A stretch of DNA of 56,150 nt from UBA2387 sp019454665 (GCA_045862995.1 BTVX01000022.1:1-56150), one strand, 5' to 3'. Positions 26,227 through 35,902 are shown, numbered from the stretch's first letter. Notes: a model not told the origin generated them from the sequence alone. A program made the numbers and translations.

Positions 26227-27369
26227 GTGAACGCGACGACTCTCAACCGAATTCTGATGGTGCTGGCATTCGGCGGCATCTTTGTCGCCGGGATGCTCAG
26301 TCTCGCGCATGTCCTCAACGCCACTGTGCCGTGCGGTGCGAACTCGCAAGGGTGTGAGACGGTCGCCCAACACCCGTCTTCGGCGTGGGCGGGCATCCCC
26401 GTCGCGTTCTTCGGGCTCGGGGCCTACTTTTTCTTGGCCGCCTTGGCGTTCCTTCGGACCGTCGTGGACGGCAACCAAGTCGCTCTGCTCACCAAGATCG
26501 GCGCGCTCGTCTCGGGAGTCGGCACGGCGCTCAGCCTGTACCTCACGTACATCGCTCTGAACGAGATCCACGCCACGTGCATCTGGTGTCTCGCGTCGGC
26601 GGCGATCATGTCGGTCACGTTCCTGATCAACGCTTGGCTCGCCCAGAAGGAACCGAACACGACCCTCGGCGCCAAGTTCGACAAGCTGGCGTTCGTCGGT
26701 TTGCTCGTGGTCGCGCTGGGCGGCTTGGGCATCTATAGCCAAGAGCTGAACCGCAAGGGCGCCGAAACGGGCGTCGCCCGCGAAACGCTCGACTCGCTCA
26801 CCATCGAGAACTACGCGACCGCCAACCCCGACACCAACACGTCGTTGCACGTGTATGGCGATATGGACTCGCCCATCACCATCGTCGAGTTCGCCGACAT
26901 CTTCTGCGACCACTGCCGCACGCACTATCCCAACGTCAAGAATCTGGCCACGGCGAACCCCGGCAAGGTCCGCGTCGTGTTCCGACACCTGCCCCTTTAC
27001 ATGCTCGAAGGGCACGACCTGAGCCTGCCCGCTTCCATCCTCGCCGAGTACGCTGGGGAAGAGGGCAAGTTCTGGGAGTACATGGATGCCGTGATGATGA
27101 GCGACAAGGAGCAGGTCAAGTCCGCTTCCGGGTTGCTCAAGGTGATCCAGACCATCGGCATGGACCCCGACAAGGCGCGCCGCGTGATGAACGACACCGA
27201 GAGCAAGTACTTCAACGCGGTCTATCGCGACATCGAACTGGCGAACAGCGCCGGCGTCAGCCGCACGCCCACCTACCTGGTGTTCGCGCCGGGCCACAAG
27301 ACCGAAGCCGCCACACCGAACAACATCGCGGGCATCGTCGAAACGCTCGTCAAGAAGTTGAATGGCTAG
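26227..27369 (+). CDS. VKOR-DsbA fusion, periplasmic disulfide-forming enzyme
   Basis: A 380-residue fusion. Residues ~1-175 form a four/five-helix vitamin K epoxide reductase domain with loop cysteines C36 and C43 and the active CIWC (C118, C121). Residues ~200-380 are a DsbA-like thioredoxin domain with FCDHC (C227, C230) and the cis-Pro RTPTYLVF. VKOR reoxidises the DsbA partner and passes electrons to quinone, so this one protein can oxidise exported proteins. The GTG start gives the expected N terminus. It overlaps mnmA by 8 bases. Confidence 0.93.
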   Translation: MNATTLNRILMVLAFGGIFVAGMLSLAHVLNATVPCGANSQGCETVAQHPSSAWAGIPVAFFGLGAYFFLAALAFLRTVVDGNQVALLTKIGALVSGVGTALSLYLTYIALNEIHATCIWCLASAAIMSVTFLINAWLAQKEPNTTLGAKFDKLAFVGLLVVALGGLGIYSQELNRKGAETGVARETLDSLTIENYATANPDTNTSLHVYGDMDSPITIVEFADIFCDHCRTHYPNVKNLATANPGKVRVVFRHLPLYMLEGHDLSLPASILAEYAGEEGKFWEYMDAVMMSDKEQVKSASGLLKVIQTIGMDPDKARRVMNDTESKYFNAVYRDIELANSAGVSRTPTYLVFAPGHKTEAATPNNIAGIVETLVKKLNG

Positions 27370-28456
27370 CCGCCGCACACGCGGCCCCGTCCTCGTGGCC
27401 ATGTCGGGCGGGGTGGATAGCAGCGTCGCCGCCGCGCTCATGGTCAAGCGCGGGTACGACGTCGTCGGCGTGACCCTCCAGATTTGGCAAGAGAGCCAGA
27501 CCGACCCGCGCCATGCGGGGTGTTGTTCGCTCGGGGCCGTCGAAGACGCCCGCCGCGTAGCCAAGACCCTCGGGATCCCCCACTACGTGTTCAACTTCAA
27601 GGACGCGTTCCGCCAGAGCGTCATTGACAACTTCGTCGAGGAGTACGAGCGCGGCAGGACCCCGAACCCGTGCGTCCAGTGCAACAAGCACGTTAAGTTC
27701 GACCTGCTGGCGCAGAAGATGCGCGAATTGGGGTGCGAACTGCTGGTGACGGGACACTACGCCCGCATCCGCCGCGCCGCCGACGGCAGGTACCGGCTGC
27801 TCCGGGCGCGTGCGGCTTCCAAGGACCAGAGCTATGTGCTGTACATGCTCGACCAAGCGCAGTTGGGCTGCGTCTACTTCCCGCTGGGCGAACTTTCGGG
27901 CAAGAGCGAGGCGCGGCAGATCGCGCGCGACTTCGGTCTATCGGTCGCCGACAAGCCCGAATCGCAGGACATCTGCTTCGTGAGCGAGGCGGGAGGCTAC
28001 CGCGAGTTCCTGCGCTCCAAGCGGCCCGAGATGTTCCAGGGTGGCGAGATCGTGGACGCCGAAGGACGTCGGCTCGGCGAGCACGAAGGGCTGCCCGACT
28101 TCACGATCGGCCAGCGGCGCGGACTCGGCGTCTCCTCGGATCGCCCGCTCTATGTGCTGCGCCTCGATGCGGCCAACCGCCGCGTGGTCGTGGGCGGCAA
28201 GGACGCGCTGGCCACGCGCGAAGTCGCCGTCGGCGAGGTGGTCTGGGGCGTCCCGCCCTTGGGTCCGATGCGCGTGGACGCCAAGATCCGCTACAACATG
28301 CCCGCGAAGCGCGCGACGCTTCTGCCCGACGGCGAGCGTTCGCGATTGGTGTTCGACGAGCCGGTCTCGGCCGTCACGCCGGGGCAGATCGCCGTGGCCT
28401 ACGTCGGCCAAACCGTCGCCATGGGGGGGACCATCGAGCCTGTGGCCACCGTGTGA
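27362..28456 (+). CDS. mnmA: tRNA-specific 2-thiouridylase MnmA
   Basis: A 364-residue enzyme with the PP-loop SGGVDSS near the N terminus, the catalytic Cys in PNPCVQCN, the second Cys in SQDICFV, and the FTIGQRRGLG segment. It thiolates U34 of tRNA-Lys, -Glu and -Gln using sulfur from a cysteine desulfurase relay. The length is normal. Translation is probably coupled to the upstream VKOR-DsbA gene. Confidence 0.96.
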   Translation: MASRRTRGPVLVAMSGGVDSSVAAALMVKRGYDVVGVTLQIWQESQTDPRHAGCCSLGAVEDARRVAKTLGIPHYVFNFKDAFRQSVIDNFVEEYERGRTPNPCVQCNKHVKFDLLAQKMRELGCELLVTGHYARIRRAADGRYRLLRARAASKDQSYVLYMLDQAQLGCVYFPLGELSGKSEARQIARDFGLSVADKPESQDICFVSEAGGYREFLRSKRPEMFQGGEIVDAEGRRLGEHEGLPDFTIGQRRGLGVSSDRPLYVLRLDAANRRVVVGGKDALATREVAVGEVVWGVPPLGPMRVDAKIRYNMPAKRATLLPDGERSRLVFDEPVSAVTPGQIAVAYVGQTVAMGGTIEPVATV

Positions 28457-28468
28457 TACAACTGCACC

Positions 28469-28750
28469 ATGAGCGAAAACCACTCCGTCGAACCCATCAG
28501 CGTCTACACCATGGTCACGGCGATGGTCGAACAGATGGCCTCCGTGGCCTGGCAGAAGATGGGCCTGCAGCCCGACTTTCTGACCGGCAAGATCCACCAG
28601 GACCTCGCCGAAGCCAAGGTCGCGATTGATCTGACCACGCACCTCGCCTCGTTCATCGAGCCCCACCTGGACGACGACGACAAGCGCCAAATCCACAACC
28701 TCATCCGCGACCTCCGCATCAACTACGTGAACCAGACCAAGGGCGAGTGA
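28469..28750 (+). CDS. DUF1844 family protein
   Basis: A 93-residue, mostly helical protein with the DUF1844 pattern: M-V-x-x-M-A-x-x-A-W-x-x-M-G, then DLAEAKVAIDLTTHL and HNLIRDLRINYV. Function is not established in the family. It lies 12 bases after mnmA, and TACAAC lies 6 bases before the ATG, overlapping the mnmA stop region. Confidence 0.88.
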   Translation: MSENHSVEPISVYTMVTAMVEQMASVAWQKMGLQPDFLTGKIHQDLAEAKVAIDLTTHLASFIEPHLDDDDKRQIHNLIRDLRINYVNQTKGE

Positions 28751-28781
28751 GGGCCACCGGTACACTCACCGCTCACGCTCG

Positions 28782-29546
28782 ATGAAGCCCGTCCTCTTCC
28801 ACATCGGTCAGTTCCCGGTCCACAGCTACGGGGTGGCGATCATGGTCGCTTTCCTCGCCGCGATGGCGCTGGCGCGTTCGCGCGCCCTGAAGGCGGGCAT
28901 CGAAGCAGGCAAGGTGCTCGATATCGGGATCTGGACCCTGATGGCCGGCATCCTCGGCGCGCGGGTCACCTACATCATCCAGGACCTCGACTACTATCTC
29001 AAGCACACGAACGAGCTGTTTTCGCCGCAGTTCCAGGGGCTGACGAGCTTCGGCGGCCTGATCTTCGGCATCCCCGTGTTCATCTGGCTGACCAAGCGGT
29101 CGGGCATCGCCGTGCGGACGATGCTCGACGTCGCAGCGCCCTCGTTTCTGCTGGGCCACGCGATCGGACGCATCGGCTGCCTGCTGAACGGCTGCTGCCA
29201 CGGCGGGCTATGCGAACTGCCGTGGGGCGTGCCCGTCGCCAACCGCGCGGGCCTGTACCACCCCGCCCAGGTGTACGATTCGCTCCTGAACCTCGGAGCG
29301 CTGGCGCTGCTTCTGTTCATGGAGCGACGTTGGACAGGGGCGGGCAAGACGTTCGCCATGATGCTGGTGCTGCACGGATTGACGCGATTCATCTACGAGT
29401 TCTGGCGGGCGGGGTCGAGCTCGACCTACTGGGGCTCGCTTCCCGTGACCGAGGCCCAAGTCGCGGCGCTGGTGGTCAGCGTCGGCGGCGGCATCCTGTT
29501 CTGGCGGTTCAGCCGGACCGTCTCGAACGCTTCCGCACCCTCGTGA
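28782..29546 (+). CDS. lgt: prolipoprotein diacylglyceryl transferase
   Basis: A 254-residue inner-membrane protein with about seven hydrophobic helices. Family motifs include H-S-Y-G near residue 13, a FGGLIFG segment, the GHAIGRIGCLLNGCCHG signature and a late R-F-I-Y-E-F-W-R. It transfers diacylglycerol to the lipobox Cys, the first step for all lipoproteins listed in this window. TACACT lies 15 bases before the ATG. Confidence 0.95.
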   Translation: MKPVLFHIGQFPVHSYGVAIMVAFLAAMALARSRALKAGIEAGKVLDIGIWTLMAGILGARVTYIIQDLDYYLKHTNELFSPQFQGLTSFGGLIFGIPVFIWLTKRSGIAVRTMLDVAAPSFLLGHAIGRIGCLLNGCCHGGLCELPWGVPVANRAGLYHPAQVYDSLLNLGALALLLFMERRWTGAGKTFAMMLVLHGLTRFIYEFWRAGSSSTYWGSLPVTEAQVAALVVSVGGGILFWRFSRTVSNASAPS

Positions 29547-29563
29547 AAAAATTCTGAAAATTC

Positions 29564-29594
29564 TTGAGTCACGCGGCGAAATCTGTGATATCTT
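29564..29594 (+). promoter_or_regulatory. possible promoter of the PEP-CTERM gene
   Basis: TTGAGT (29564-29569) and TATCTT (29589-29594) with a 19-base spacer, in an A/T-rich stretch after lgt. The spacing is longer than ideal. Confidence 0.35.
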
Positions 29595-29668
29595 ATCGGT
29601 GGTTGTGGTGCTGCGGCACCCTGGTTTGATTGGAAGACCTGCGTAAGACGGGTCTCCGAGGAGGATAC

Positions 29669-30343
29669 GTGAATACCGTTCTGAGGCGTTCTTTCGCCAT
29701 TCTTAGCCTTTGCGGCGCTGGGCTTAGCGCTCATGCCACCGTCTTGACGTTCAGCGATCTCGGCCTGATCAGCGGCAACGAGATCCCCGGTTCTTATGGC
29801 GACTTCGTGACCGGCCCGGGTGGCTCCCCAGGTGGCTCCTACGGCATGGGCACGGGTTGGACCCCGAACGTGGAGGTTTCCTACTCCTCCGTTGAGGGCG
29901 ACGGCACGGTCAGTCAGGCGTTTCTGACGTTTTGGGAATCGGGGTACGGCGATTTGGAAGGCAACGCCTATCCCGCGACCAACGGGCTCTACGGCCGAAT
30001 GACCTTCACGCCGAACGCGGGCTTCTTCGTCACCCTCGAGTCGTTCAACATGGCCGCATGGGGCGGTGGCGACCTGACGCCCGACCGCTTGAGAGTGCTC
30101 GACTCGGGAGGCGGTGTGCTCTGGGATGGATCTTCCACCACGGCGCCGGCCAGCGGTCACGCCACCCTGACCCCCAATGTGACGAGCGATGCGGCGATCA
30201 CGCTGGAATGGGGCAGCAACTGGAATCTGGGCATTGACGATGTCGCGTTCAGCGAGAGCGTCGTTCCCGAACCAAGCGCGGTGCTGGCGATCTCGCTCGG
30301 TTTGGCCGCGCTCGGTCGCAAACGCCGACGCTCCATCCGATAG
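29669..30343 (+). CDS. PEP-CTERM surface protein
   Basis: A 224-residue protein with a signal peptide ending AHA. A beta-rich middle with Gly and aromatic residues resembles other PEP-CTERM matrix proteins. The C terminus is VPEPSAV, a hydrophobic helix and RKRRR. The GTG start is fixed by a strong GAGGAGGA about 4 bases upstream, one of the best ribosome sites in the window. A strong intrinsic terminator follows. It is predicted to be an exosortase substrate; exosortase is encoded elsewhere. Confidence 0.87.
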   Translation: MNTVLRRSFAILSLCGAGLSAHATVLTFSDLGLISGNEIPGSYGDFVTGPGGSPGGSYGMGTGWTPNVEVSYSSVEGDGTVSQAFLTFWESGYGDLEGNAYPATNGLYGRMTFTPNAGFFVTLESFNMAAWGGGDLTPDRLRVLDSGGGVLWDGSSTTAPASGHATLTPNVTSDAAITLEWGSNWNLGIDDVAFSESVVPEPSAVLAISLGLAALGRKRRRSIR

Positions 30344-30396
30344 GTTTCTCTCAGAACCTTCATCCTCCATCACCGCGCGGTCGCGACGACCGTGTT

Positions 30397-30433
30397 CCCC
30401 CGGTGTCGGCATATGGACACCGGGGGCTCTTTT
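30397..30433 (+). terminator. intrinsic terminator of the PEP-CTERM gene
   Basis: Perfect 11-bp stem CCCCCGGTGTC/GACACCGGGGG with an 8-base loop, followed by CTCTTTT. Confidence 0.88.
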
Positions 30434-30463
30434 CCCGGAGTTTGAAGGCTCATCGGAACGGGT

Positions 30464-31126
30464 CTAGCGCTCGGCAAACAGCTTGTGGAGCGCCGCAGAG
30501 TGGTCGCGCGGCACCAGGGCGACCACCGTGTCTCCCGGCGTCAGCATCGTGTCGCCTTGGACCATCAGGCCCTGACTGTCGCGCAACAGCCACACGAGAT
30601 TCGTCTGAGGCGGCAACACCAAGTCGCGGACTCGCTGACCAGCGGCCAGCGAGCGGTTGCTCAGCTTGACTTCCACCACCTCGATCTGTCCGCGCGCCAA
30701 GGCGCCGACGGGCAGCATGACGTCCGGAGTCACCTGCTGCTCGAGAAGACTGAAGATGATGCCGGTCGCAGAAACCGTGTTGTCAATGCCGACCTGAGCG
30801 AAAAGCGGTTCGTGGTCGGGGTCGTTCACGCGGGCCAGAACGCGGTCCACATCCCACACCACCTTGGCCATCTGGCACACGACGAGGTTGTCCTCGTCTT
30901 CGCCCGTCACGGCGATGACCACGTCCGCGCGGCCAAAACCGGCGCGCTTCTGGACGGCCATCTCGCAGCCGTCGCCCGCCATCACGTTCTCGGCGCCAAG
31001 CATGGCCGACAGGCGGCCGACCGAGCCGCCGTCCTTCTCCAGAAGCAAAACCTCGTCGCCGCGCTGAAGCAGCCGCTTGGCCAACTGGATGCCGACATTT
31101 CCACCACCGACGACGATCGCGTACAT
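30464..31126 (-). CDS. RCK (TrkA N+C) potassium-transport regulator
   Basis: A 220-residue protein. The RCK_N Rossmann domain (VVGGGNVGIQLAKRLLQRGDEVLLLEKD) binds NAD(H) or a nucleotide. The RCK_C domain covers ~135-220 (E-V-V-E-V-K-L, then GDTMLTPGDTVVALV). Such proteins gate Trk/Ktr-type K+ channels from the cytoplasm. It lies 4 bases after another RCK_N gene. No TrkH/KtrB membrane subunit is in the window. Confidence 0.9.
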   Translation of the reverse strand: MYAIVVGGGNVGIQLAKRLLQRGDEVLLLEKDGGSVGRLSAMLGAENVMAGDGCEMAVQKRAGFGRADVVIAVTGEDEDNLVVCQMAKVVWDVDRVLARVNDPDHEPLFAQVGIDNTVSATGIIFSLLEQQVTPDVMLPVGALARGQIEVVEVKLSNRSLAAGQRVRDLVLPPQTNLVWLLRDSQGLMVQGDTMLTPGDTVVALVPRDHSAALHKLFAER

Positions 31127-31130
31127 AGGC

Positions 31131-31583
31131 TTAGATCTTGAGGGTGTCCGGCAGGACGTTGTAGGCCTCGATCGGCTGGCTCGGCTCCCCGAGGAGCCAA
31201 TCGCGCATGAAGCCGGCGGTCAAGAGGCTGGGAGTGACGCAGACGTACCCAAGCTTGCGGTAAGCGTCCGCCCGAAGAGGGTCGGCGCACTTGATGCAGA
31301 TACGGGGCACCTGAAACCGGAAACGAGCCACCTGCGCCGCCATCAGATTGCTGTTGTCCCCACGAGTCGCGGCGAAGAACACATCGGCCTCGCGGATGCC
31401 CGCGCGCTCCAACGTGTCTTCCTCCAGGCCGCTGCCCAACACCACGTTGCATCCGTGGTTTTCGCCGAGGCGAATCAGGGCGCTGGGATTCTGTTCGATG
31501 AGGGTGACTTCATGCCCTCGACGGACGAGTTCGAGCGCCAATGTGGACCCGGTGCGGCCGCACCCAAAGATGAGTACCTTCAT
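31131..31583 (-). CDS. single-domain RCK_N (TrkA-N) protein
   Basis: A 150-residue protein comprising one Rossmann RCK_N domain (IFGCGRTGSTLALELVRRGHEVTLIEQ) and a short tail, without RCK_C. Its ATG overlaps the glnD stop (ATGA). It probably pairs with the two-domain RCK protein encoded next, together equalling one full-length TrkA. Confidence 0.85.
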   Translation of the reverse strand: MKVLIFGCGRTGSTLALELVRRGHEVTLIEQNPSALIRLGENHGCNVVLGSGLEEDTLERAGIREADVFFAATRGDNSNLMAAQVARFRFQVPRICIKCADPLRADAYRKLGYVCVTPSLLTAGFMRDWLLGEPSQPIEAYNVLPDTLKI

Positions 31584-33982
31584 GGAAGGGGGACCCTGAT
31601 GATACCCGGCTCGAACACGGCCCGCACCTCCTCGGGATGGACGGGATCGCCGTTGAGCTTCACGATGTAGAACGCGGCAGCCCCGCGACCGGCCCATTGG
31701 CCCACACGCGCCGCCAGAATGTCCCACCCTTGCTGGGCGATGAGCCGAGTGAACCGATACGCCATGCCCCGCCCGCGCGGCGTCTGCAACTCCAAAATGC
31801 CCGGCACGCCCGGCACAAAGCGGTACGAGAACAGCCTCTGACCCCGATCGGGGTCCTTCCCGTGCTTGCGTAGAACGTCCTCGACGGACGTCTCCCCCGC
31901 CACCACCGCCCGGATCGTCTTGGCCAATTGCCGCGCCGTCGCATCCGGAACGGGCCGGTCGCCAAAGCTGATGTGGAACGTGTCGATGGCGATCGGTGGG
32001 TCCGACTTCGTCGTGCTGGCGCGGATCGAATGCACGCGCAGGTCGTACGCGTACACCACGCCCAGAATCGAGCTGAGCAGTCCACGCCGGTCCGGGGTGC
32101 AGACGGTCAACTCGTTGCCGCTCAGCTGTTCGTCCCGCGTCAGGTCCACGGTGCTCTGCCCCTCCATGGCCTTCTTCATCAGGCCGATGTGCAGCTTCAC
32201 CGTTTGCAGCGGCTGACTCATCACGTAAAGGGGCGGCATCGCGTCGAGGAACGTGCTGATCTCCTCTTCGGCGAGTTCTTGACGCGCCAGATCGCGCACC
32301 AACCGCCTCCGGTAGGGGTCGGGCGTCGGTTCCGGCACGTTCTGCTCTTGGAGGATGAGCGACGTCCGCGCGTGCAGCTCGCGAGTGAACGTCTCCAGCA
32401 CCGGCGTCCACGACTCGGTGCTGACCGAACTGATGTCCGCCCACGTGAGCAACGTCAGCAGGTCGAGCCGGTCTTGCGTTTCGACGACCTGGGCGAACTC
32501 GCGAGCCGTGAACGGGTTCATCACGTCGCGCATCCGGACGATCTGAGGCATGCTGAGGTGGTACCGGACGAGCCAGACCACCCGCTCGGCCAGGTCCTCG
32601 CGAACGCCCCAACGATCAAGCACCTCGGCGGCGATCTCGGCTCCCGTCTCCTCGTGCGGGCGACCGGGCACGAACTTGCCGAGGTCGTGCATGAGGGCGG
32701 CCAGATAAAGCGGCGCGAGGTCCTGAATGCCCTCCTTGAGTTCGCCGAGGAACGTCCCCGGCTGGATCGCGTCAATGAACTCCACGACGCGCAGGGTGTG
32801 CTCGAAGACGGTGAACGTGTGCACCGAGTCCTGCGGCATCAGCGCCCGGCACCGCGTCAGCTCGGGCAGGAGCATGGTCAACACGCCGCATCGGTCCAAG
32901 TTCCGCAACACGGCCGCGCCCGAGCAGAGCGTGTGGACGGCCTCGGGGCCCTCGATGCCCGTCATGGGCGGGGCTTCCAGGCTCAGCACACGCAAGCCCA
33001 GGCGCGTAGCGAACGAAACGCCGACGGCAGCCCGGCTGAGGCGCGTCTTGCCGAAGAACCGAACCTCGCCCCGCGAGGCGATCACGCCTTCGCTGAGCGT
33101 GAAGCGTGTTTCGTGCAGCCGCTCCAAGGCGGCCTGGTACTCGCGGTGCAGGTCGCGCATGGCGAGGACGAGGTCGCTCATGGCGGCCATCGGCTCCCGC
33201 CCGAGCATGTCGGCCAGTTCGCCTTGGCGTGTGCGGCTGAGCAGGTCCAGCTTGCGCCCCGCAAGGGCGTGCAACACGTTGCGCTCGCGCAGCACGCGGT
33301 CGTACGATCGCGATGGGCGCGTCGGTCTGCCGCCCACGGCCATGTCGAGCCAGTTGGAACAATGCCAACACCTCAACCCGCCCGCGCCCTCCTTGAGGTG
33401 CGGTTCGACGATCAGGGGCGTATCGTGGTGCTTCGCGAACATCCGCTTGCGCTCCTCGATCTTCTCCAGAAGGAACTCGCCGACGGGCAGGCTGTCCCAG
33501 AACGCCTCCATCAGCCGCTCGTAGGGTTCGTGGCTGCCCGCCACCAGCCGCGCATCGAGCAGCCCCGTGCGCGACTTGGGGTCGAGCCCCGACATGTCGC
33601 CCACCAACCGGTACGCGTAGCCCACCTCGATGCCCAGCGTCCGGTCGAACGTGGCGAGCAACGTCCGGTAAATGGTGCGCACAGCGGCATCCAACCCGGG
33701 GTGCGACTCGTCGAGCGGGACGATGGCGATGTCCACGTCTGAGTACGGCGCGAGTTCCGATCGCCCGTAGCCACCCGTCGCCACGATGGAGATGGGCGGC
33801 ACGTCGGGGTGGATGCGGTGGACTTCCTCGACCACTAGGCGCATGGCCTCGTCGGCGATGGCCGTCTGCTCGCGGCACCATTCCAGGCCCGAAGGCTGGG
33901 TCCGCAGACGCTCGATGCCCTGGCGGCGCAGCTCGGCCAACCTCTCGATGCGCTCGCGGAACTCGGACGTGTGTTCGTTCAT
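31580..33982 (-). CDS. glnD: [protein-PII] uridylyltransferase / uridylyl-removing enzyme
   Basis: An 800-residue nitrogen sensor. The nucleotidyltransferase motif is at 70-84 (GGYGRSELAPYSDVD). It is followed by the GlnD linker, an HD domain (MHDLGKFVPGRPHEETG, H-L-S) and two C-terminal ACT domains (VCTPDRRGLLSSILG, LELQTPRGRGMAYRFTR). It uridylylates PII at low glutamine and removes UMP at high glutamine. The start at 33982 overlaps the upstream stop by 4 bases (ATGA). PII and glutamine synthetase are not in the window. Confidence 0.93.
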   Translation of the reverse strand: MNEHTSEFRERIERLAELRRQGIERLRTQPSGLEWCREQTAIADEAMRLVVEEVHRIHPDVPPISIVATGGYGRSELAPYSDVDIAIVPLDESHPGLDAAVRTIYRTLLATFDRTLGIEVGYAYRLVGDMSGLDPKSRTGLLDARLVAGSHEPYERLMEAFWDSLPVGEFLLEKIEERKRMFAKHHDTPLIVEPHLKEGAGGLRCWHCSNWLDMAVGGRPTRPSRSYDRVLRERNVLHALAGRKLDLLSRTRQGELADMLGREPMAAMSDLVLAMRDLHREYQAALERLHETRFTLSEGVIASRGEVRFFGKTRLSRAAVGVSFATRLGLRVLSLEAPPMTGIEGPEAVHTLCSGAAVLRNLDRCGVLTMLLPELTRCRALMPQDSVHTFTVFEHTLRVVEFIDAIQPGTFLGELKEGIQDLAPLYLAALMHDLGKFVPGRPHEETGAEIAAEVLDRWGVREDLAERVVWLVRYHLSMPQIVRMRDVMNPFTAREFAQVVETQDRLDLLTLLTWADISSVSTESWTPVLETFTRELHARTSLILQEQNVPEPTPDPYRRRLVRDLARQELAEEEISTFLDAMPPLYVMSQPLQTVKLHIGLMKKAMEGQSTVDLTRDEQLSGNELTVCTPDRRGLLSSILGVVYAYDLRVHSIRASTTKSDPPIAIDTFHISFGDRPVPDATARQLAKTIRAVVAGETSVEDVLRKHGKDPDRGQRLFSYRFVPGVPGILELQTPRGRGMAYRFTRLIAQQGWDILAARVGQWAGRGAAAFYIVKLNGDPVHPEEVRAVFEPGIIRVPLP

Positions 33983-35889
33983 GGCAGGGTGAACAGGAGC
34001 GAGCGGCCCTCTTGCGCCACGGGGACGAGTCGGCCCGAAGCCACCGCCTCGGCCAGCAACCGCTTCCACTTGGTGCGGAGGTCGGCGTCGAGTCCCGTGG
34101 CCTCCTCGGGCGAGAAGCCCGCTCCGCCGGGGCGCATCGCCTCCAGCCACCGGTCGCGGAACGCCGGGTCTTGGAACGCGAGGTTCAGATACACGTGGGT
34201 GAAGCCCATGCCCTTCAGATGGTCGGCCAGAGCCGCGCCTGTATCCAGCGTGGCGTAGGGGATTTCGGTGCTGTGGCCGGGGTTGGCCCAGAAGTACGGC
34301 ACGTCGAGCCAGTACCCGAACACCTCGTCGTAGAGGGCCACCTTTCCGCCAAGCGCCTCGCGGTTGATCGTCTGCGCGCGGGAGTAGAACGTTCCGGCCC
34401 GGTAGGCGTCGGGTTCGACGCGCCCCAACACTACGGGGAGTTGCCCATCGGTGACCGTCGTCTTGACCAATCCCAACGTGTACACGGACTGCAGCGCCGC
34501 GACCACGGCCAACACGGCCCCGGATCGCGGCCAGGCCACGGCACCACCCAGCAGTACCGCCAAGGGCACCCCGAAGTTGGCGGCGTATCGGCTTTGCTGG
34601 CTGAGGGCGAACCACAAGACGAAACTGGCGAACAATCCGCCCAACGCCGCCGATTCCATGCGCCGCAACCGTCCCGAGGCCAACCAGCACACCGTTGCGG
34701 CGAACACGGCGACGCCCAGCGCCTGGACGGGATGGCCCATGCCTTGGGTGGGCGCGGGGTTCGTGTAGCGGCCGGGCTGGTACGCCATGCCGAACACGGC
34801 GTGCGGGAACTGCGACCAATCCCGACCGCCACCCTCCTTGCGCCCGACCCCGAACGTCTGCTGCTCGTCGCGGTAGATGTCCGCCGAGAACTGATCCCAG
34901 TGCTTACCGCCGAGCTGCTCGTAGAAGAAGGGGAACACGGGATTGTCCACCTGAACGGCATTGCGAACGTACCAAGGCGAGGCGATGACCACGGCCAACC
35001 CGATGGCCAGCGCGGCCTGTTTCCAACCCGTGCGAAGCACCAAGGCGGCGACGCCCAAGACCAACGCGCAGACGGCGATCGTCTGCAGCCCCGTGTACTT
35101 GCTGCCCGCCGCGAACCCGAGAAACACGGCGGCCAGGACGGCGTCTTCGCGTTTCCATGTCTCGATCAGTCGCGCGCATTGCAGTAATCCGAGCCCCGCG
35201 AACAAGCCGTGCGCCACGTCCACATAGCCCGTGCCCGCTTCCCAAGCGACCACCGGCATGCCTACGAACGCCAGCGCCGACCACCACCCCGCGAAGCCGC
35301 CCCAACGTTCGCGGGCAAACCCATAGACCGCCAGCCCGCCAGACAGGGCGAACATCCACGAAAAGCCCTTGGCCCCCGCTTCGCCGCCCCATTGCAGGCC
35401 CCAAACATAGAGGTTGTCCACGACGAACGGGAAGTTCGAATGGTGGATGAACGACACCGAGTACGCCTGCCCCGCTTGAATCCAGAGCTTGGGCACGGCG
35501 AAGTGGTAGGCCAGGCTGTCCCAGTCCATCATCGTGCTCGGCGCGAGCACCCCGACCAGGGCGAACAGGCCGGTGAGCAGGAACGCGCCGACAAACGCCC
35601 ACTCAGCGCCGACGGGCTTGCGCCCGGCCCGCAGCGTCGCGCCCAACTCCTTCCAGCCGAGCGCCAAGCCGACAAACACCAAGACGATGGGCAGGCCGAG
35701 ACCCCACTTGGCACCGCCGGGGAACGACAGCACGAGCAGACTCGCCAAGCCCAACGTCCCCAGCCCGATCAGCCCGCCCGCGCCGAGTCGGAAGCAGGCG
35801 TCCCTCTCGGGCGCGAGCCGCATCAGTAGCGCAATCCCCAGACCCGACAGCGCGACGGAAACGGCGACGGTGATGAGGAATCCGAGCAT
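33979..35889 (-). CDS. GT-C fold integral-membrane glycosyltransferase (ArnT/PMT-like)
   Basis: A 636-residue protein with 10 or more hydrophobic helices across ~1-460 and a soluble C-terminal part. An early loop holds MDWDSLAYHFAVPKLW, the acidic-loop motif of GT-C enzymes using polyprenyl-phosphate sugars, and HHSNFPF follows. It probably glycosylates lipid, polysaccharide or protein on the outer face of the inner membrane. It is first gene of the GT-C/glnD/RCK/RCK run. TATACT lies 7 bases before the ATG. Confidence 0.82.
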   Translation of the reverse strand: MLGFLITVAVSVALSGLGIALLMRLAPERDACFRLGAGGLIGLGTLGLASLLVLSFPGGAKWGLGLPIVLVFVGLALGWKELGATLRAGRKPVGAEWAFVGAFLLTGLFALVGVLAPSTMMDWDSLAYHFAVPKLWIQAGQAYSVSFIHHSNFPFVVDNLYVWGLQWGGEAGAKGFSWMFALSGGLAVYGFARERWGGFAGWWSALAFVGMPVVAWEAGTGYVDVAHGLFAGLGLLQCARLIETWKREDAVLAAVFLGFAAGSKYTGLQTIAVCALVLGVAALVLRTGWKQAALAIGLAVVIASPWYVRNAVQVDNPVFPFFYEQLGGKHWDQFSADIYRDEQQTFGVGRKEGGGRDWSQFPHAVFGMAYQPGRYTNPAPTQGMGHPVQALGVAVFAATVCWLASGRLRRMESAALGGLFASFVLWFALSQQSRYAANFGVPLAVLLGGAVAWPRSGAVLAVVAALQSVYTLGLVKTTVTDGQLPVVLGRVEPDAYRAGTFYSRAQTINREALGGKVALYDEVFGYWLDVPYFWANPGHSTEIPYATLDTGAALADHLKGMGFTHVYLNLAFQDPAFRDRWLEAMRPGGAGFSPEEATGLDADLRTKWKRLLAEAVASGRLVPVAQEGRSLLFTLP

Positions 35890-35896
35890 CCGTGCG

Positions 35897-35902
35897 AGTA
35901 TA
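35897..35902 (-). promoter_or_regulatory. -10 box of the GT-C/glnD operon
   Basis: TATACT on the minus strand, 7 bases before the ATG. No Shine-Dalgarno lies between. Confidence 0.45.
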
